Of a DNA stretch of 64,000 nucleotides, positions 1 to 13,747 are shown piece by piece. The position numbers were made by a program, and so were the translations under genes. The stretch spans positions 5,060,176-5,124,175 of the forward strand of contig OZ023273.1 in assembly GCA_964007475.1 (NCBI GenBank), read 5' to 3'. Each line of letters begins with the position of its first letter. The first letter of the stretch is position 1. The notes beneath the pieces are model-generated. The model made no database searches. It was not told where the DNA came from and saw only the letters and a list, made by a program, of their open reading frames with translations. This DNA is from Hybos culiciformis (lineage: Eukaryota > Arthropoda > Insecta > Diptera > Hybotidae).

Positions 1-6
1 GTGGTG
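1..6 (+). CDS. LpR: Possible last bases of an upstream LpR exon
   Basis: The window opens with GTGGTG followed by GTAAGA at position 7, a good splice donor. If the exon ends at base 6 in phase 1, the last codon joins the first LDLa exon at 8058 to read Gly-Ser-Lys-Thr-Cys, a normal inter-module linker. A second possible donor is TTG|GTAAAG at 33, but that would end in phase 0 and not match the phase-1 exon at 8058. Only six bases are visible, so this is inference. Confidence 0.3.
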
Positions 7-2710
7 GTAAGAAAGATGATTGTGTACCTTTGGTAAAGCAGAAAAGAAAAAGAAAAGAATCAAGAATTAAACCAAAAAGATAAAACAAATATAAAAAAAA
101 TGTTAAAAAAACTAATTAATCTTACTAATGATTAATACAACTTCATTAATCATCTGCATGACATAAATTTTATCGTTCTTTATTATAATATTCGCCTTTA
201 TCGTCTTTATCATTTAATTATTGTCATTATTAATATTAAATATTTAGAAAAAAAATTATAATAACTTATGTATAATTGTGAAAAAAAAAACAAATTCTTA
301 AAACATTTTCTCTTTCGTCTCCGTCTAAATTTTGAATATACCGAGCCATCATAAATATTGCTGAATAGATATTTTGGAAACTTGTTTTCCGTGTTTGGAA
401 AACAAAATTTTATAAAATGGATAATTTTACTGAATATTAAATAATATACCCATAATAATAAATTTAATGTATTAAAGAAGTCAATTTTATAGATCTATTA
501 GAATTTTTGAAAGATTTAAATAAAAAATTTAATTTTTATTAGATATGTTTTAAGTTGACATTAAATTGTAGGTTTAAAGTTAATTTGATTTATGCGGAAT
601 TAAAATTGTATGCCCTAAAAAAAACTTATATGACACTTGTACATACATTGTTATTCTTAATTAATGATTGATTTTATTAAAGCCACCAAGTATATAAATG
701 TTTTACTGATTTGATAATGTATAAACAAGACGTTTACACGGATATATTTTATTATTTTATGTTATTAAAAGGTTTTTATCAACATTTAAATATAACATAT
801 ATTGTACATAGCGGCTTTAATATTGGTGTCCTCTTATTAAGTACATACTGAAATTTTCGTATTATTAAATATATTTGCCTTTAAAATAATTTTCCGAAAT
901 ATTATTATTTTCCCCAAGGTTTTTAAATTGAAAAATACTTTTAGGTAAAGAAAATTAACCATATTTTATTTTTTGAAAAGTATTCCCATTTGGAAAATAA
1001 GCTATCAAAATTTTTTTTTATGAAAATTTTATTTGGATAGTTTCTTTAAATATTGTTTTAAAAATTTGAAAAAAAATTTCGATAACATTATTAAAAAAAT
1101 ATAAAAAAATTCCAAGAGGGATTATAAAGTAAATAATTTTTTTTATGTAATTAAAAAAGGTACAGTAAAGTTCGCTCTAAAAATATTTTTCCAACTCAAC
1201 TTTTGTAATAATTTGTTGGTTGTTTTTTTGAATCGAAAGAAAGGTTTTTCTAAAATCCTGTTTCACTTTAATTATCCGCAAAAATTTCTTAATCGAAGCA
1301 TTTTAGAGAAAACTCTTAGAAATTTTACTATCCCGCATTTGACTTTATGAATGGTTTTATTGTTATAGTGTACATACTTCAATATTGGACTATAAGGTTG
1401 AAAAATCATAAAAAAATTTTGAAAAAAAAACTTTATGCTTCCATTTTAGAAACAACAAAAAAAATTTTTTAATTATTATTATTTGTTTAATTTTTCTCTA
1501 TTTTATGTAAAGTTATGAAAAAATATTTCATACCTGAAGTTAATCTTCTTAATTATACATTGTTAAAGAAGAATATCCGGTCCCAAAAGATTACGATTTA
1601 TTTATTTCCACGGATAACACTTTTTTTAATTAAAAATGCTAATGAAATTTCATTTATAATTCGCGTTATTATGAAATATATTTTTTCTTAAAGTACTTTT
1701 AGAATCGTATGAAGTATAAATTCATACTCCTTCCTAATAAAGGTTGAAGAAGGTAAAAATTTTAATTAAATTTTTCATTTACAATTTTTCTGTTGATTTA
1801 CTTCGAATTTTATTTTTTATCAAATTCATCAAATTTTAATTTTTAATTCTGTCAAAAAAAGTTGATATTAATGCTCAGCAATATAACATAATTCATAATA
1901 TCAGCAATACAAAATCAATATTAGAATAATAATAGTATATTAAATTATACATTTTTTTTCTATATATATATGAATTATGTTTTTAAAATTTTTATAATTA
2001 TTATATTTATATTATGTATACAATATTTATTATCATATAATAATGTATTAAAATATGAGATAAAAAAGACCAAAAATGTTATTGCCCAAAGTGAAATGAG
2101 ACAGTTAGAAGTTTCTTTTGGTGTCATAAAAATAATTATTTTATATTTAGAAGAGAAAAGCAACAACACTAACCAGCAAAAAGGTTTTATTTTTGTTCTA
2201 ACGAAAACCTACTCAAACTTGACATATAAAATAAATTTTTTTATAATATTTTCAAAGCAAATAAACTATTTTGAAAGAAAAATATACATATATATTTTTT
2301 TTAATAGAATTTTTTTCTCTCTAATTCCTTGGGGCTAATTTTATACAAAATACATTTTTTTTATCAAACTAAAATTAAAAAATGTTATCCAAACAAAAGT
2401 AAAATAGATATTTGCAATTTGCCTAAGCTCTTTTCTAAATGAAACTTTAAATACACATAATAATTAAATAATATTATTTTATTTCTAAAATTTATGTTTA
2501 CCCTAGAAGCAATTTTTATGTTATTTTATATATACAAATTATGACACGTGTCATTTTCAAATTTTTCTAATTCACTGTGTAATATACCTTTGGCTAAATT
2601 TGTATAAAGTCAGAGAAGATCTTAAAAAAATAAAAATAGGGTCATAATGCAGTAGAACTTTCTATATTGTAAGTACTGTAAAAAAGACCTAAAACAAAAT
2701 ATTTAATTTT

Positions 2711-2977
2711 TTACATACATTTCAGTAAATAAAATATACATGTACGTATCAAACTCTGAATAAATATGGTTAAACAATTAAGTAGGTCATCAGAATGCGA
2801 AATTATCGGCCTATGATAGGCCTCATTAATAACGATACCGTCAAAATCTAGTTCGTATGTGTATTGAACGAAATTTATTAAAATATTTTGTTTTAATGAA
2901 ACATTACTAAGTAATTTCCAGAAATCTAGCTTACTTGATTCTTTTTTAATCATTTCGTTCAATTTAATGGGCTGCAC
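2711..2977 (-). pseudogene. Possible GH18/CHID1-like fragment, minus strand
   Basis: An 88-codon open frame on the minus strand whose amino-acid composition looks like a real protein, unlike the Phe/Lys/Ile-rich frames around it. It contains LDFWKLLSN, then YTYELDFDGIVINEAY, then SHSDDLLNCL. The segment FDGIV followed by a short acidic stretch resembles the FDG-[IVY]-V strand of glycoside hydrolase family 18 proteins of the CHID1/stabilin-interacting type. That likeness is from memory and weak. A possible acceptor (GTGCAG) lies just before the start on the minus strand, and no partner exon was found. It could be a single exon of a nested gene, a pseudogene fragment, or chance. Confidence 0.3.
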
Positions 2978-5215
2978 TTAGATATTCAGAATAATGCTTA
3001 ACTTTACTAGATTTTCTTTGTATACTATTCACGATTAAATACTAATAAGGTAAATTGTTTTTAAAACATTATTTATTCTACTGATGAATCTAAGTAAAAT
3101 GTAATGTTAAAATTAATTCAAAGAAAATAAAGTTAAATATTTTTTTTAATACATTATTTATGTAAATGAAATTGTTAGCGTGAAATTAATTTTTCTCTAA
3201 AATAATTAATTTTGAAAAGATTTCATTTTTCTTTGAACATAAATTGAAAATCTATATATACAACATAACTTAAATATATTAAAAAAAAAGTTAATATTTT
3301 TTTTTTCCATCAAACACTATAGAAGTTTATGTTACAAGATACAAAGTTCACATTTCAAGATCACACTTAAGTAATTCATATTTAATCTTATATCTTAGAT
3401 AACTATGATTTTTTTTTAACTCGTTCTTAGCGTTTAAAATTTTAAGAAGATTATGATCTTGTTTTACTTAAAAGGAACATTAGATAACGTTCGTTGGTTG
3501 CAATAATTCATTAATCTTATATATTTTATACGAAAAGAAAAATCATACAACACCGTTTAATGAAAATAAACACACTTCAAAATGTGATAAAATATTTGCT
3601 TCCTTTTATTCATTAAAATGAAGAAAAAAAAAGAAAGGATTTCCCACTTTATATCAAATTAAAGTATTTTCTTTTCTAAATCAACTTAGAATATAATGTG
3701 TAATTTTTATGTTTCTGTCATCGTACATATCTCTTAATTTATTTTGTCAGTAAAATTAGATTTATTTTGTTATGTTTTTATGTTGTTATCTGTTGTTATT
3801 ATATGCATATAAAGTATGTACATTATATGTATTATAGGCATTTATATTTATACATATTTACATATTATCATTATTATTATTGTTATTAGTATAAACCATT
3901 TTCATGAAAAATATAAAGACATTAACATATTTTTGAATAATTATGTTAATGTATTTTAACTAAAAATAACATTCCTATTACCTACACATATTTTTCTTCA
4001 TTTTTTTTCTTCATTTTTTTTTTGTTCGAAATAAGGGAGATGAGATAAAAACAAAAAGTGTATATTTTAATTTGTCTCTGATATGTAAAAAAAAAACACT
4101 GTAAAAAGAAAGCGTTGACAAGAGTGTTGAGCATAGTAAAATAACAAGGATAAAAATGTAAATTGTCATGTAGGTGTAAAATAAACGTAAAAATGATCTT
4201 ATTTAATTTCATTCTCGTTTTGTGGACTAAAAAAATTTTAAATTCTGTTGATATAAATAAAGTGACGACATTTTATTGAAAGAAACTCTTTATAGAAATG
4301 AATAAGATTATGTTATGTTTTATGTTATACCTACATAAAAAATTATTGTATAGGCGGTAAGCAGAGCATATCGTTTATTATTTTGTGCAATTTATTATTT
4401 ATCAGTATCACATACATATGTATTTAAGAAAATTAAGTTTTTACTAGTTTAAGAATACCCAAAGCATTACAATTATTTCTGGTATATATAGAATGGGGAA
4501 CTCCCTTCGGAATTTACACGAATCTCGCACAGATTTGCATGAAAATTGGTATACATAGAATAGATGACTTTATTAATTCTTTTAACTTACATAATTGGGT
4601 CCATTTGAAATTTAATTATTATAAGTTTTATTTTGACAAAATATAATTTTTTGATTTTTAATTTTTTTTTTTTTCAAATTTCTAATTATAAATAAATTTG
4701 TTAAAAAAAGACATATCAAAAGTTCAATTCATAAAATAATCTCAAACGAAAAGTAAGATTATGATGATATAATCCTTAAGGTAGTCCTCAAAATATCACT
4801 GAGTAAATTAATAAATAATAATCATAAGGATTTGAATGTTTTATAAAGTATTTAAAAATCAATTATTCTTATTTTCTCAAAAATATTTTCTCCTTCGTAA
4901 AGTAATTTAAATTTGTTAGAAGCTTATCATTTTTTCATGATAAAATTAAATAAATTTGAATTTCTTAAAATTTTTTTTTAATATAAAAAAAAATTTAATG
5001 TGGTTTGACAGATTTAAAAAAAAAAAGAAGAAATGAATTTTAAGGAGACAATATAATTGTAAACGAAGAAAAAATTATAACCGATAAGAACAAAGTTGTT
5101 ATATAATTTTAAACCCTTTATATGGGATCATTCAACGGTTTTTATTTATTGTGTTCCAGTACTATTTTTACTCTTTCAATCTCATTTTCTATCAAAAATT
5201 TAAATTCTTAAAACC

Positions 5216-5281
5216 CCGTCATCTGATCGAACTGAAATTTTACTATAATGCATTGTCACCGACTTCGAGATCGGATGACGG
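5216..5281. repeat. Short hairpin / foldback core
   Basis: The arm CCGTCATCTGATC (5216-5228) is the reverse complement of 5269-5281 except for one base, which gives a T/G wobble in RNA. The loop is about 40 bases. Outside the arms, CCCC at 5214-5217 and GGGG at about 5285-5288 could extend the pairing past a small bulge. It is noticeably more GC-rich than the surrounding intron. It could be the core of a small MITE or a structured RNA. Confidence 0.55.
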
Positions 5282-6252
5282 AAAGGGGTCCATTTGACTT
5301 CTTAAATTTTGGGATAATCAATCAACGCGATCAATTTAGTTTAAAGGATTTAAGAAACATAAAATCATAAGCAAAAGACAGAAATGTATCAACATATGTA
5401 ATGTATGTAGATACTTAGATTGAAACAATCGATTGAATAAAACTTAAAGGATTTAAGAAATTATTAAAAATTTAATTTTTCTATATTTTGATTTATTGGT
5501 TTATGCTTGTGAAACGAAATGATATTCTGAAATGTTTTTAAATTTGAAATACAAAATACAAATTTTCCCGTATAAAATATTTCAACTTTTCTGGTGCTTT
5601 CGACTTTTTCTTCTAATTAAAAGTAATAAACAGAATTTTTTTATTTAATTTTCTATAATAAAAATTATTATTTGATGTTTAGAAAAGTTGATAAGAAATA
5701 AGTAATTTATGCCTATAAGAACAAATATTACTAGGAAAAAAGACTATTATATAATTTATTTTAAATAATATACATAGTTAAATAAAGGATGTGCATATAC
5801 ATAAATAAGTACCTCCTACATATATAATTTATGTATAAGTGCTTCAGGTCTTTCAAGCATATTCACTTAACAGTGTAATTTTTATTAAATTTGAAAAGAA
5901 ACTATATCGGTATAATAATTTAAAGTTGAGTGGGCATGAATATAAGTCTGAGTGTGTTTAAAACTCAATTCAAATTTAAGTACATCGTCGTTGTATATAA
6001 TAAGGTTGTTTACATAAATTCGTATATAATAATATATATAGCATAGCATATATAGAATTGTATTTTATAATATTTTTGCTTTCATTTTTAATATAAAAAG
6101 AGTATATTATACACAAGTTGACATTTTTTACATTTCATTCTATTTTTTTGTGTGTTTATTGTAGCGTAAAACTCATTGTATCTCCGAATAGGAAATTTTT
6201 CTATGAATAATGTTAGAATTCTGGCACACGTTTATTTGACAATAAAACAGGT

Positions 6253-6275
6253 TAATAATAATAATAATAATAATA
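6253..6275. repeat. (AAT)n microsatellite
   Basis: An uninterrupted TAA/AAT trinucleotide run inside the first intron. Confidence 0.85.
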
Positions 6276-8057
6276 CAAAAAAAAGTTATTAAGTTCAATA
6301 GTTTAAAAACAAATATCAGATATAAAATGTCTATAGAGAAATAAGTATGTACGGAGAATAGATTTGAGGGACCATAATATTCAAAAATATACATCTTTAT
6401 AATGAAGTTGTACATTTTGTTATTTTCTATTAAAATTGATTTAATTTAATTTTCAATTAAGTTTTAATTTTATTCAGTCAATTAATTTATTCTTGGAAAA
6501 TAGTAACATTTAACTAATTTAATTAAGAAAAATATTTTCATTGACAATATTATGTATATAAACAAACATATCAGACTATCATTTCCTGGAAAAATTTACT
6601 TCTTATACATATGTGAAATTATTTTTTAGAAAATTGTAGGATACTTAATGCATTATTATAACTTCATAAAAATATTCTCATTGTTACAGATAGAATATAT
6701 CTTTAAACAAGTCAATATTCAATTTTTATATTTTCTGACAGATTGTCGTCATATTTTGTATATAACTTTATAATTACAATAAAATAGGTTCAAAACTCAA
6801 TTGGTTGGTTTTTTTTTTACATATTTGTAATTTGTGACAAGAACCATTACTTCATTGAATAAATGTATGTATGTATAAATGATGCTACCGTATAAACAAA
6901 AAATGCATTTTTGAAATAACTATTCTAGAATAAAAATTTTAATTGAAATTTTAAGCTTCTATACAAGAATTAGGACATACATTTACTGGAATTATACTAT
7001 AATTTAAATGCAAATTTTTTTGAAAAAAAAAAATAAATAGTAAAGGATTAACATTTATAATACTTTTTTTTATGAATGAAATTTCTACATTGCTATTGTA
7101 TTTACAGCGTGAACACACTTTTATACATATATATTACAAAACAAAAAAAAAATTAATGTTAAACATTTTTAAAGATTTTTTTTTATTTTTATATGAAATT
7201 TTATTTTACTTTTTTTACTTTGTGTATATACAATATTATGAATTGTTAGTAAAAGTGTCTAAATAACTGGAATAGAATTGTATATTAAATTTTTTGCAAT
7301 CTTGTTGCACAATTTTTTCGTTGATATTTTATTTTTAATTTATTTCCATTGATTAATAGTTGTATGCACTAGAATTTTTTTGTAATTAAATTTAAATTGT
7401 GTTTTTAATCAACTTTTGAATTCAAATTTTATACTGGTTACATTTACATTATTTTTTACATCTGACAGTACCTCAATATAATGCGAATCGAGTTACGAAC
7501 GAATAGTTTTTGGTTAGTTTTATAAAAATATATATATTATACATATATACATATTATACATATATACAATATACATAAAAAATAATGTCACATTCGTGTA
7601 TCTTTTAATTAGTGAGTAACCTTTAAATATTCGGACTTTATGGTAAATTATAAAGCTTTGTTCAATTTATTTTGACAAATATCTTGATTTCGAAATATTT
7701 ACAAGGTATATATTTAAAAATTATTGGATAAGAATGAAACATACGGTTGGACTGTATTTATTATTCTGTGCTTTCTTTAAATTAATTTATATATAAAAAT
7801 AAAATACATTCAAATGTCTGTTATTTAGAAGTTTTTGTTTTATTTTTAAAATCCCTTCTTTTTTTGATATAATGTCTCAAAATCAGGTATTGCAACAAAT
7901 AATAAAAAAATGGCTATAAATACCACTATCATGAAATAATTATGAATAGTACATTCTTATAGTTTTTTCTTCTATGGAAATAATTTAAATATTATTTGTA
8001 TATTAATGTTATAAATTTTATAATTTTTGTGTATTTTTTTTTGCAAATTTTTTACAG

Positions 8058-8180
8058 GATCGAAAACATGTTCAGCAGACGAATTTACGTGTAAATCAGG
8101 CGACGGTGAATGCATACCATTAGCATGGATGTGTGATCAGAGTAGAGACTGCACAGACGGCTCTGACGAAGCATCATGCA
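8058..8180 (+). CDS. LpR: Lipophorin receptor exon: one LDLa module
   Basis: This exon encodes one complete LDL receptor class A module, a ligand-binding, calcium-dependent cysteine-rich repeat on the extracellular side. The six cysteines run from SKTC through EFTC, GECIP, WMC and RDC to the Cys of DEASC. The calcium-site acidic residues are in [13 protein letters not shown]. The acceptor TTTTTTACAG ends at 8057 and the donor GTAAGC starts at 8181. The exon is 123 bp, phase 1 at both ends, the classic one-module exon of the family, so skipping it would keep the frame. It is separated from the next exon by a 10.3 kb intron. The gene is called LpR rather than vitellogenin receptor because the whole architecture has a single compact LDLa cluster and one propeller. 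Confidence 0.93.
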
Positions 8181-8486
8181 GTAAGCATATCATATTTGAG
8201 TGTTTTGCTTTCTTCTATTTCCTTTATTCTTCTATTTTGCTTTCTTCTTACCTATTTTTGTACACTTATTTTTAACTTTTTTTGGTTATTGGTGTTTTGT
8301 TTTCAAACTTTCTAGCACTTTGAATTTGGTTTTCAGATGTTGCACTTATATTTATGATTTATTATTTTATTACATTTTTATTTACATTTTTATTACACTA
8401 ACTAAATAAAGAATTTGGTAAGTAGATAAATACATAATAAAAATTCGATTTAAAACACTTCAAAAAATATTCCAAATTATTTACTT

Positions 8487-8530
8487 AAGCTATTTATATT
8501 ATATACATAAGCTATTAATATTATATACAT
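8487..8530. repeat. 22-bp tandem duplication
   Basis: Two adjacent copies beginning AAGCTATT and ending TATACAT, differing at one base, directly downstream of the first LDLa exon. Confidence 0.85.
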
Positions 8531-11500
8531 AAGTGTTTTAAAGTCAAATTGTCAAGTAACAATGATGTTAAAAGAAAAAACAGGATAAAATTATAAATAA
8601 ATTATTTTAATTTTAAAACTATTAGATCTTTATAAAATAATTTAATGTTCTTTAATGGACAAACTTTGTTTGTAGTTTTACTTTGTTTGAAAAGAAGGAA
8701 AACTTCTTCATATCTTATTCAAATGCACACTTAATATTGTACGAAGTATTCTTGCAGTGGAAACTAATTTGTTAAATGTATATGAAAATAAAGGAAATTG
8801 ATAAAATTCATAAAAGATTTCAAACAATAAAATAAGTCAAATTTTTGTTTTTAATATTTATTTTTCCCACAATGGAACAAAAAAGCAAATTTTTATTGTA
8901 AACATAGAGACTTATAACTTTTATGTTATAAAGGTACTAATAATATACACATAAATAAAATGGAAACCATGACAAGGTCAATATAATTTTATCTCAATAT
9001 AATGATTTAATGCTACGAATTTTCACATAACGCCTTATTATCATATAAATAGTAGTCTTCAAAATATAACAACAAAATTAAGTCCCACTGAAAATATTTT
9101 TATTATAAAAAGTCAGTATTTTATTTTAAATGCAGATAATATTATTAAAATAGAGCTCAATCTATGGACTTTTGTATAAAACGTTTTTATTATTATATAT
9201 AAAAAAAATGAACTCTTTCGAGATGGCAATGCTGTTGTACGAATATAATTATCAAAAGTGACTTAACTTTTATTTATATATATAAAATTAATATACCTAA
9301 TTGTTTTATCCATAACAACCATTATGTCCAAATAAGTTTCAAAACTTTTTCCTATTGAGGTTAACTAGTTTGGTTTTTTCAAAGAAACTTTAACCGCATC
9401 ATGTCTTAATTAAAAACTTCTTTAATTTTTGCAGTTCTTTGCTATTTTTCATTTGTATATAGTTAGTTCATTTAGAATGCATCATGTTTAGAAATTCTTT
9501 CAACCTCATACTATGAAATATATTATGACAAAACAAGTTTCGAAGATAGAAATATTTATTTTATTTTAAAAATATGCAATTCGTAATTTTACTTTTATTG
9601 TAGACAAAGGAGTAAATATTTTTTTTTCATATATTATTCGTTTTCAAAACAATACAACGTCAAACAGGCTAACAAATTTGAAAGAATTTGCTTCTGACAA
9701 CTGAGTTTCTCACATTTGATAGATAACAATAGTCAATATAATAATTATTGCGTGCACATTTTTTAACAGGACATGCTGTTCCATAATAAAACAAGATTGT
9801 ATTATGAACCGCAAAGAATGGACATTTTTGAATAGTTAAAATTAATAATTTTTATAATATGTTTTAAAAGCTTTATATGGAAACGTACCTCACGAAATAA
9901 TCTAACAATTAAATAAATTATTAATGTTTATTTTAAAAAATTGTTCCATAACATTATTCTTTGGTTCAATAAGTCATATTTATTTCGGTACTCTGGGAGA
10001 TCTCCTGCAAAGTCCAATCAGATAATATGACCAATAGGTACTTAAAAACTAAAATCATTTGCGTTATGTAAGTATAATTTTAACAGTGGGTAAAATAATT
10101 TTTAAAGGATTAAAACTTACATTGCGACACATTATATTTATATTGAACCCCTTTATCTCATATTAAAAAAAAATATATACATTTTTTTAAGAAGATTGGA
10201 TGTAATAGATTTCTTTTATTTTTTGCCCTCCCCTCTTGTCATTCATGCATTAAGGACACTAATCCTCAATGGAAAAATTGTATAAAATTGCCTTTTATTC
10301 CAATATCCTTTTTTAAATATAGGCATTTTGTATATATTCTTTCTTTATGTTTAGCAATTGACATACTTGAATTTAGATTGTTTTTTTTTTTTTAATACAA
10401 GCTCATTTTCATTTTGTTCAAAGTATATAAAAAATCAAAAAAAAAAAAAAGGATGAATATTTCTTTTTTTCACCAAAAAGCAAAATAAGGATTTTTTTTT
10501 TTGTTTAATATTTGATATGAAGAGCATAAGAAAAAAACTAGAAAAGTTCAATATATTCTCTCTCCCCTTTTCTCTTCTTCAAAACATAATATTATTCAAA
10601 TTTTGATCAATAAATAAATTTTACATAATTTTTTTCTGCCTTGATATAATAATATTCTAAAAATCCAAAATCTATGTATATGATTATTAAAATTTATTCA
10701 ATCAGCATATCAAAAACATAAGGATATCAATGCTGAATGATTTTTCTCAATTTTAAACTCATTAATATATAGGAATCAAAAATAAAGGCATACAATAGAA
10801 TTTTTATTGAGAAACATTAAATTGATTTTTGATAGATTTCATTCAATTTTATAGTAATAATAATTTCATTATTCATATTTTTCAATTCTTTCTAATGAAT
10901 TTTGAAGGCCAAATATCGTAAATTTTTTAAATTTGTTCTGAAATTTCACTGTAATTGACATTGCTGCTACAAATCCAATTCCAATTATAAGCACACAGAG
11001 AGATAAAACTGAGAAATACTGAAATAAAAAATTGACACTATGACAAAAATGTTATAATCACTATAACATTCGGTATAATAGTTATATTCAATTTTTGCTT
11101 CTAACATTATTGTTTCTGAACATTGTGCTCACATAAAATTTCAGGGAAAATTCTAATGCTTGTGCATATATAATATATAAAATATATATAGATATATTTT
11201 TATATTCCAATTTTTCTGAAAAAAAAAAGAAAAAAACCTTTTTTTTTTCTTCGGTAAAATAAGCTGTATAAGGTTAAATATCATCAAATTTCGTTTTTAA
11301 CTTTTTATTTTATCATCTAACAGAATTTACCTTTTCCAATAAAAAATACCAAAAAAAAAAAAAAAGAAAAGGAAAAATAAAACCTTGAATATTAATCGTA
11401 TAGGTTTTCATTTTTGAACTTTTTTAAGATGAAAATAGAATAAAAAAAATAAAAAAAAAATGTTGAAGATTTTTTATTTCGTTTCATAAGATAACAAAAA

Positions 11501-13747
11501 ATATAAATTTTTTTTTTTCAAAGTAGAATAGAAGATTGTTGGAGGAAAACATAAAAATTGAATATCAAGAAATAAAAAAAATAATAATAATAAGAATAAA
11601 AATGAAAATGTTATGTTGTTTAGAAAAACCTTTGCAAAACCATCTTACGCTCAAAATATTATTATTGTTAAAAATAACCTAAAAAATTTTCATTCAAGCA
11701 TACACACTTAAAATAGAAAATACAAAAAAACAAATTTCTATTTTTCTTTTGGAAAATATTATTTTAATATTATTTAAAATTCAAGTGATTTAAATTTATT
11801 AGATAGTAAGAAAATTTAAAGTCTTTATTAAAAGATTCTTAGCAGTAATTAGCTAGTCGCGTGGTCTTATAGTGTGGGATTAGCTTGAATGCATATGTTT
11901 AATGTAGAATGTAGCTTTAATGTATATACTGAAGGGAAAAGATTTTTATTTAATTTTTCTTTTATCTATGTGTTTTGCGTATGTCATGTCCTTGTCATAG
12001 CGCCATCTGAGTATGATCAAATAAATTTTTTTCGCTTTTACTTAGTGTTTCACTAAATTTTTTGTATTAATTCAGTCTTCTGAGATATATATACAATATT
12101 ATTAAATTTTTGTAAAGTAATTTTAATTAAAAAGTAGGAGTTAATTTTGTAAAAGAATATACCGAAAGAATAAATTAAACTCCAAAGACTAAACGTCAAA
12201 AAAGATAAAAATAATACTTAACGTATTCTTAAATTAAATAATATTCAATACTTCTTCCATCGAAAAGATGAGAAAGAAAATGAAACAATTCAAGAATAGA
12301 AAAGAAAACTTAAATTCCAAAAGTTGAACTTTTTTACCATTATTTTATGTGTGTAAATTATTTTGTTTTATAATTCAAAAGCAAAATTGCTATTTAGATT
12401 AAAATCATATATCTATAAATATTTTGAATTTGAATAGCAAATAAATTATTTAAAAACTCTGATCTCTTTTAAGTTTTTATAATATGTGTGTATGCGTGCT
12501 TTTAATTTTTTATTTTATTCTTTTCTTTTTATAGTTATATATAAAGTTTTCTTAAGCCTGAATTGAATCGGAAACACATAAAAGCTAAAAATAACAAATT
12601 TAAGAATTTATTATTATTTTTATTTAATAAATGAAAATAAAAACTATATATTACGGATAATAATTGATCAGATAATAATAATTTTTTTCTTAGAAGTTTC
12701 CTTAATGAGCATAATGTTTTATTTTCTGAAATTCACTTTTAAAAGATCAATAATTAATACTAAATTTTTATTTCCATTTTAATATTATATGAATCTTTAT
12801 TATCAATTTATTCACTTATTAACATAAATTATTTCGTTTATATATAAAAATATCTGTATTGTATATAAGCATGTATAACATCAATAAAATTACCAAAATT
12901 AATATACAAATTGACAGGAAAATAAATTCATTAAAAATTTATATATGTATAAACGAATTATTTATTTTAACCAATATCAATGATTAATTTTGTAAAACAT
13001 TGTGGTAATGAAGGTATGTGATAATTAAAACCAGGAAATATTCTTTCTAAATCATTAGAATTTTAGATTAAAAACTAAAAGCGAAAAATTTACTTTAGCA
13101 ATTTCCAGATAAATTATGTAGATCAAATAAAATAAATCTTCGAAGACATAATGGTGGTGTGGTTAATAATTAATAATTATGTATGTAACGCGTTTGTCAA
13201 AACAAATCTACTATAATGGCACGACATGTTTCAGATTCTCCATGAAATTTTAGTAAAATTCAGTAGTTTCGAATCTTATGAAAATTGCAAGATTTTGAAA
13301 AAGATCTATAGATTTGATATAAAAAGTACGTAATGCTTTATATACTTATATACTTATAATATGAAATAAGTAGAGTTCTACAGGATTTATTACTTTCATG
13401 ATATAATTATTTACTACAATTTAAATAATCCTTCTTCTCGTCCGTAAATAATACTAAATATATATATACCCTACATATAAAATAAACAAGAATTCTCCAT
13501 TTAAGATTCAATAATCCAAAAAACAAAATGTTAAACATGAATTTCTAATTTATTAAATAAATTTTTAATGAAATTTCTCTCAAAAACGTTTCAAATTTCC
13601 CTTATAGAAAAAAAAAATCTATGAAAGTTTCATCTTTGGTTTTAAAATCCCCAAAAACTATATTGTTCGTACAAACTTCTAGCTTTATGTGTACTTTCAC
13701 TCTATAATATTGAATATAAGAAGGATGAAGCTAAATTATTATAGACA

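Larger units (their letters stand above)
7..8057 (+). other. LpR: LpR intron (5' part of window), no supported exon
   Basis: About 8 kb of A+T-rich DNA before the first clear exon. I saw no LDLa-like cysteine pattern here on the + strand. It contains the 5.2 kb hairpin, an (AAT)n run near 6253-6275, TA-rich satellite-like sequence near 7530-7575, and a minus-strand open frame at 2711-2977, all listed separately. An LpR promoter or alternative first exon could be here, but I cannot point to one. Confidence 0.5.

Noticed and set aside
33..110. Continuation of the opening sequence as a coding end (Gly-Gly-Lys-Lys-Asp-Asp-Cys then a Lys/Arg-rich run to a stop)
   Set aside because: It slightly resembles the middle of an LDLa module but loses the cysteine pattern. 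The GTAAGA donor at 7 and phase matching to 8058 fit better.
1970..2338. 122-codon open frame near the start of the window
   Set aside because: Dominated by Ile, Phe, Lys, Asn and Tyr, as expected from random A+T-rich DNA. No domain, and overlapping frames on the other strand look the same.
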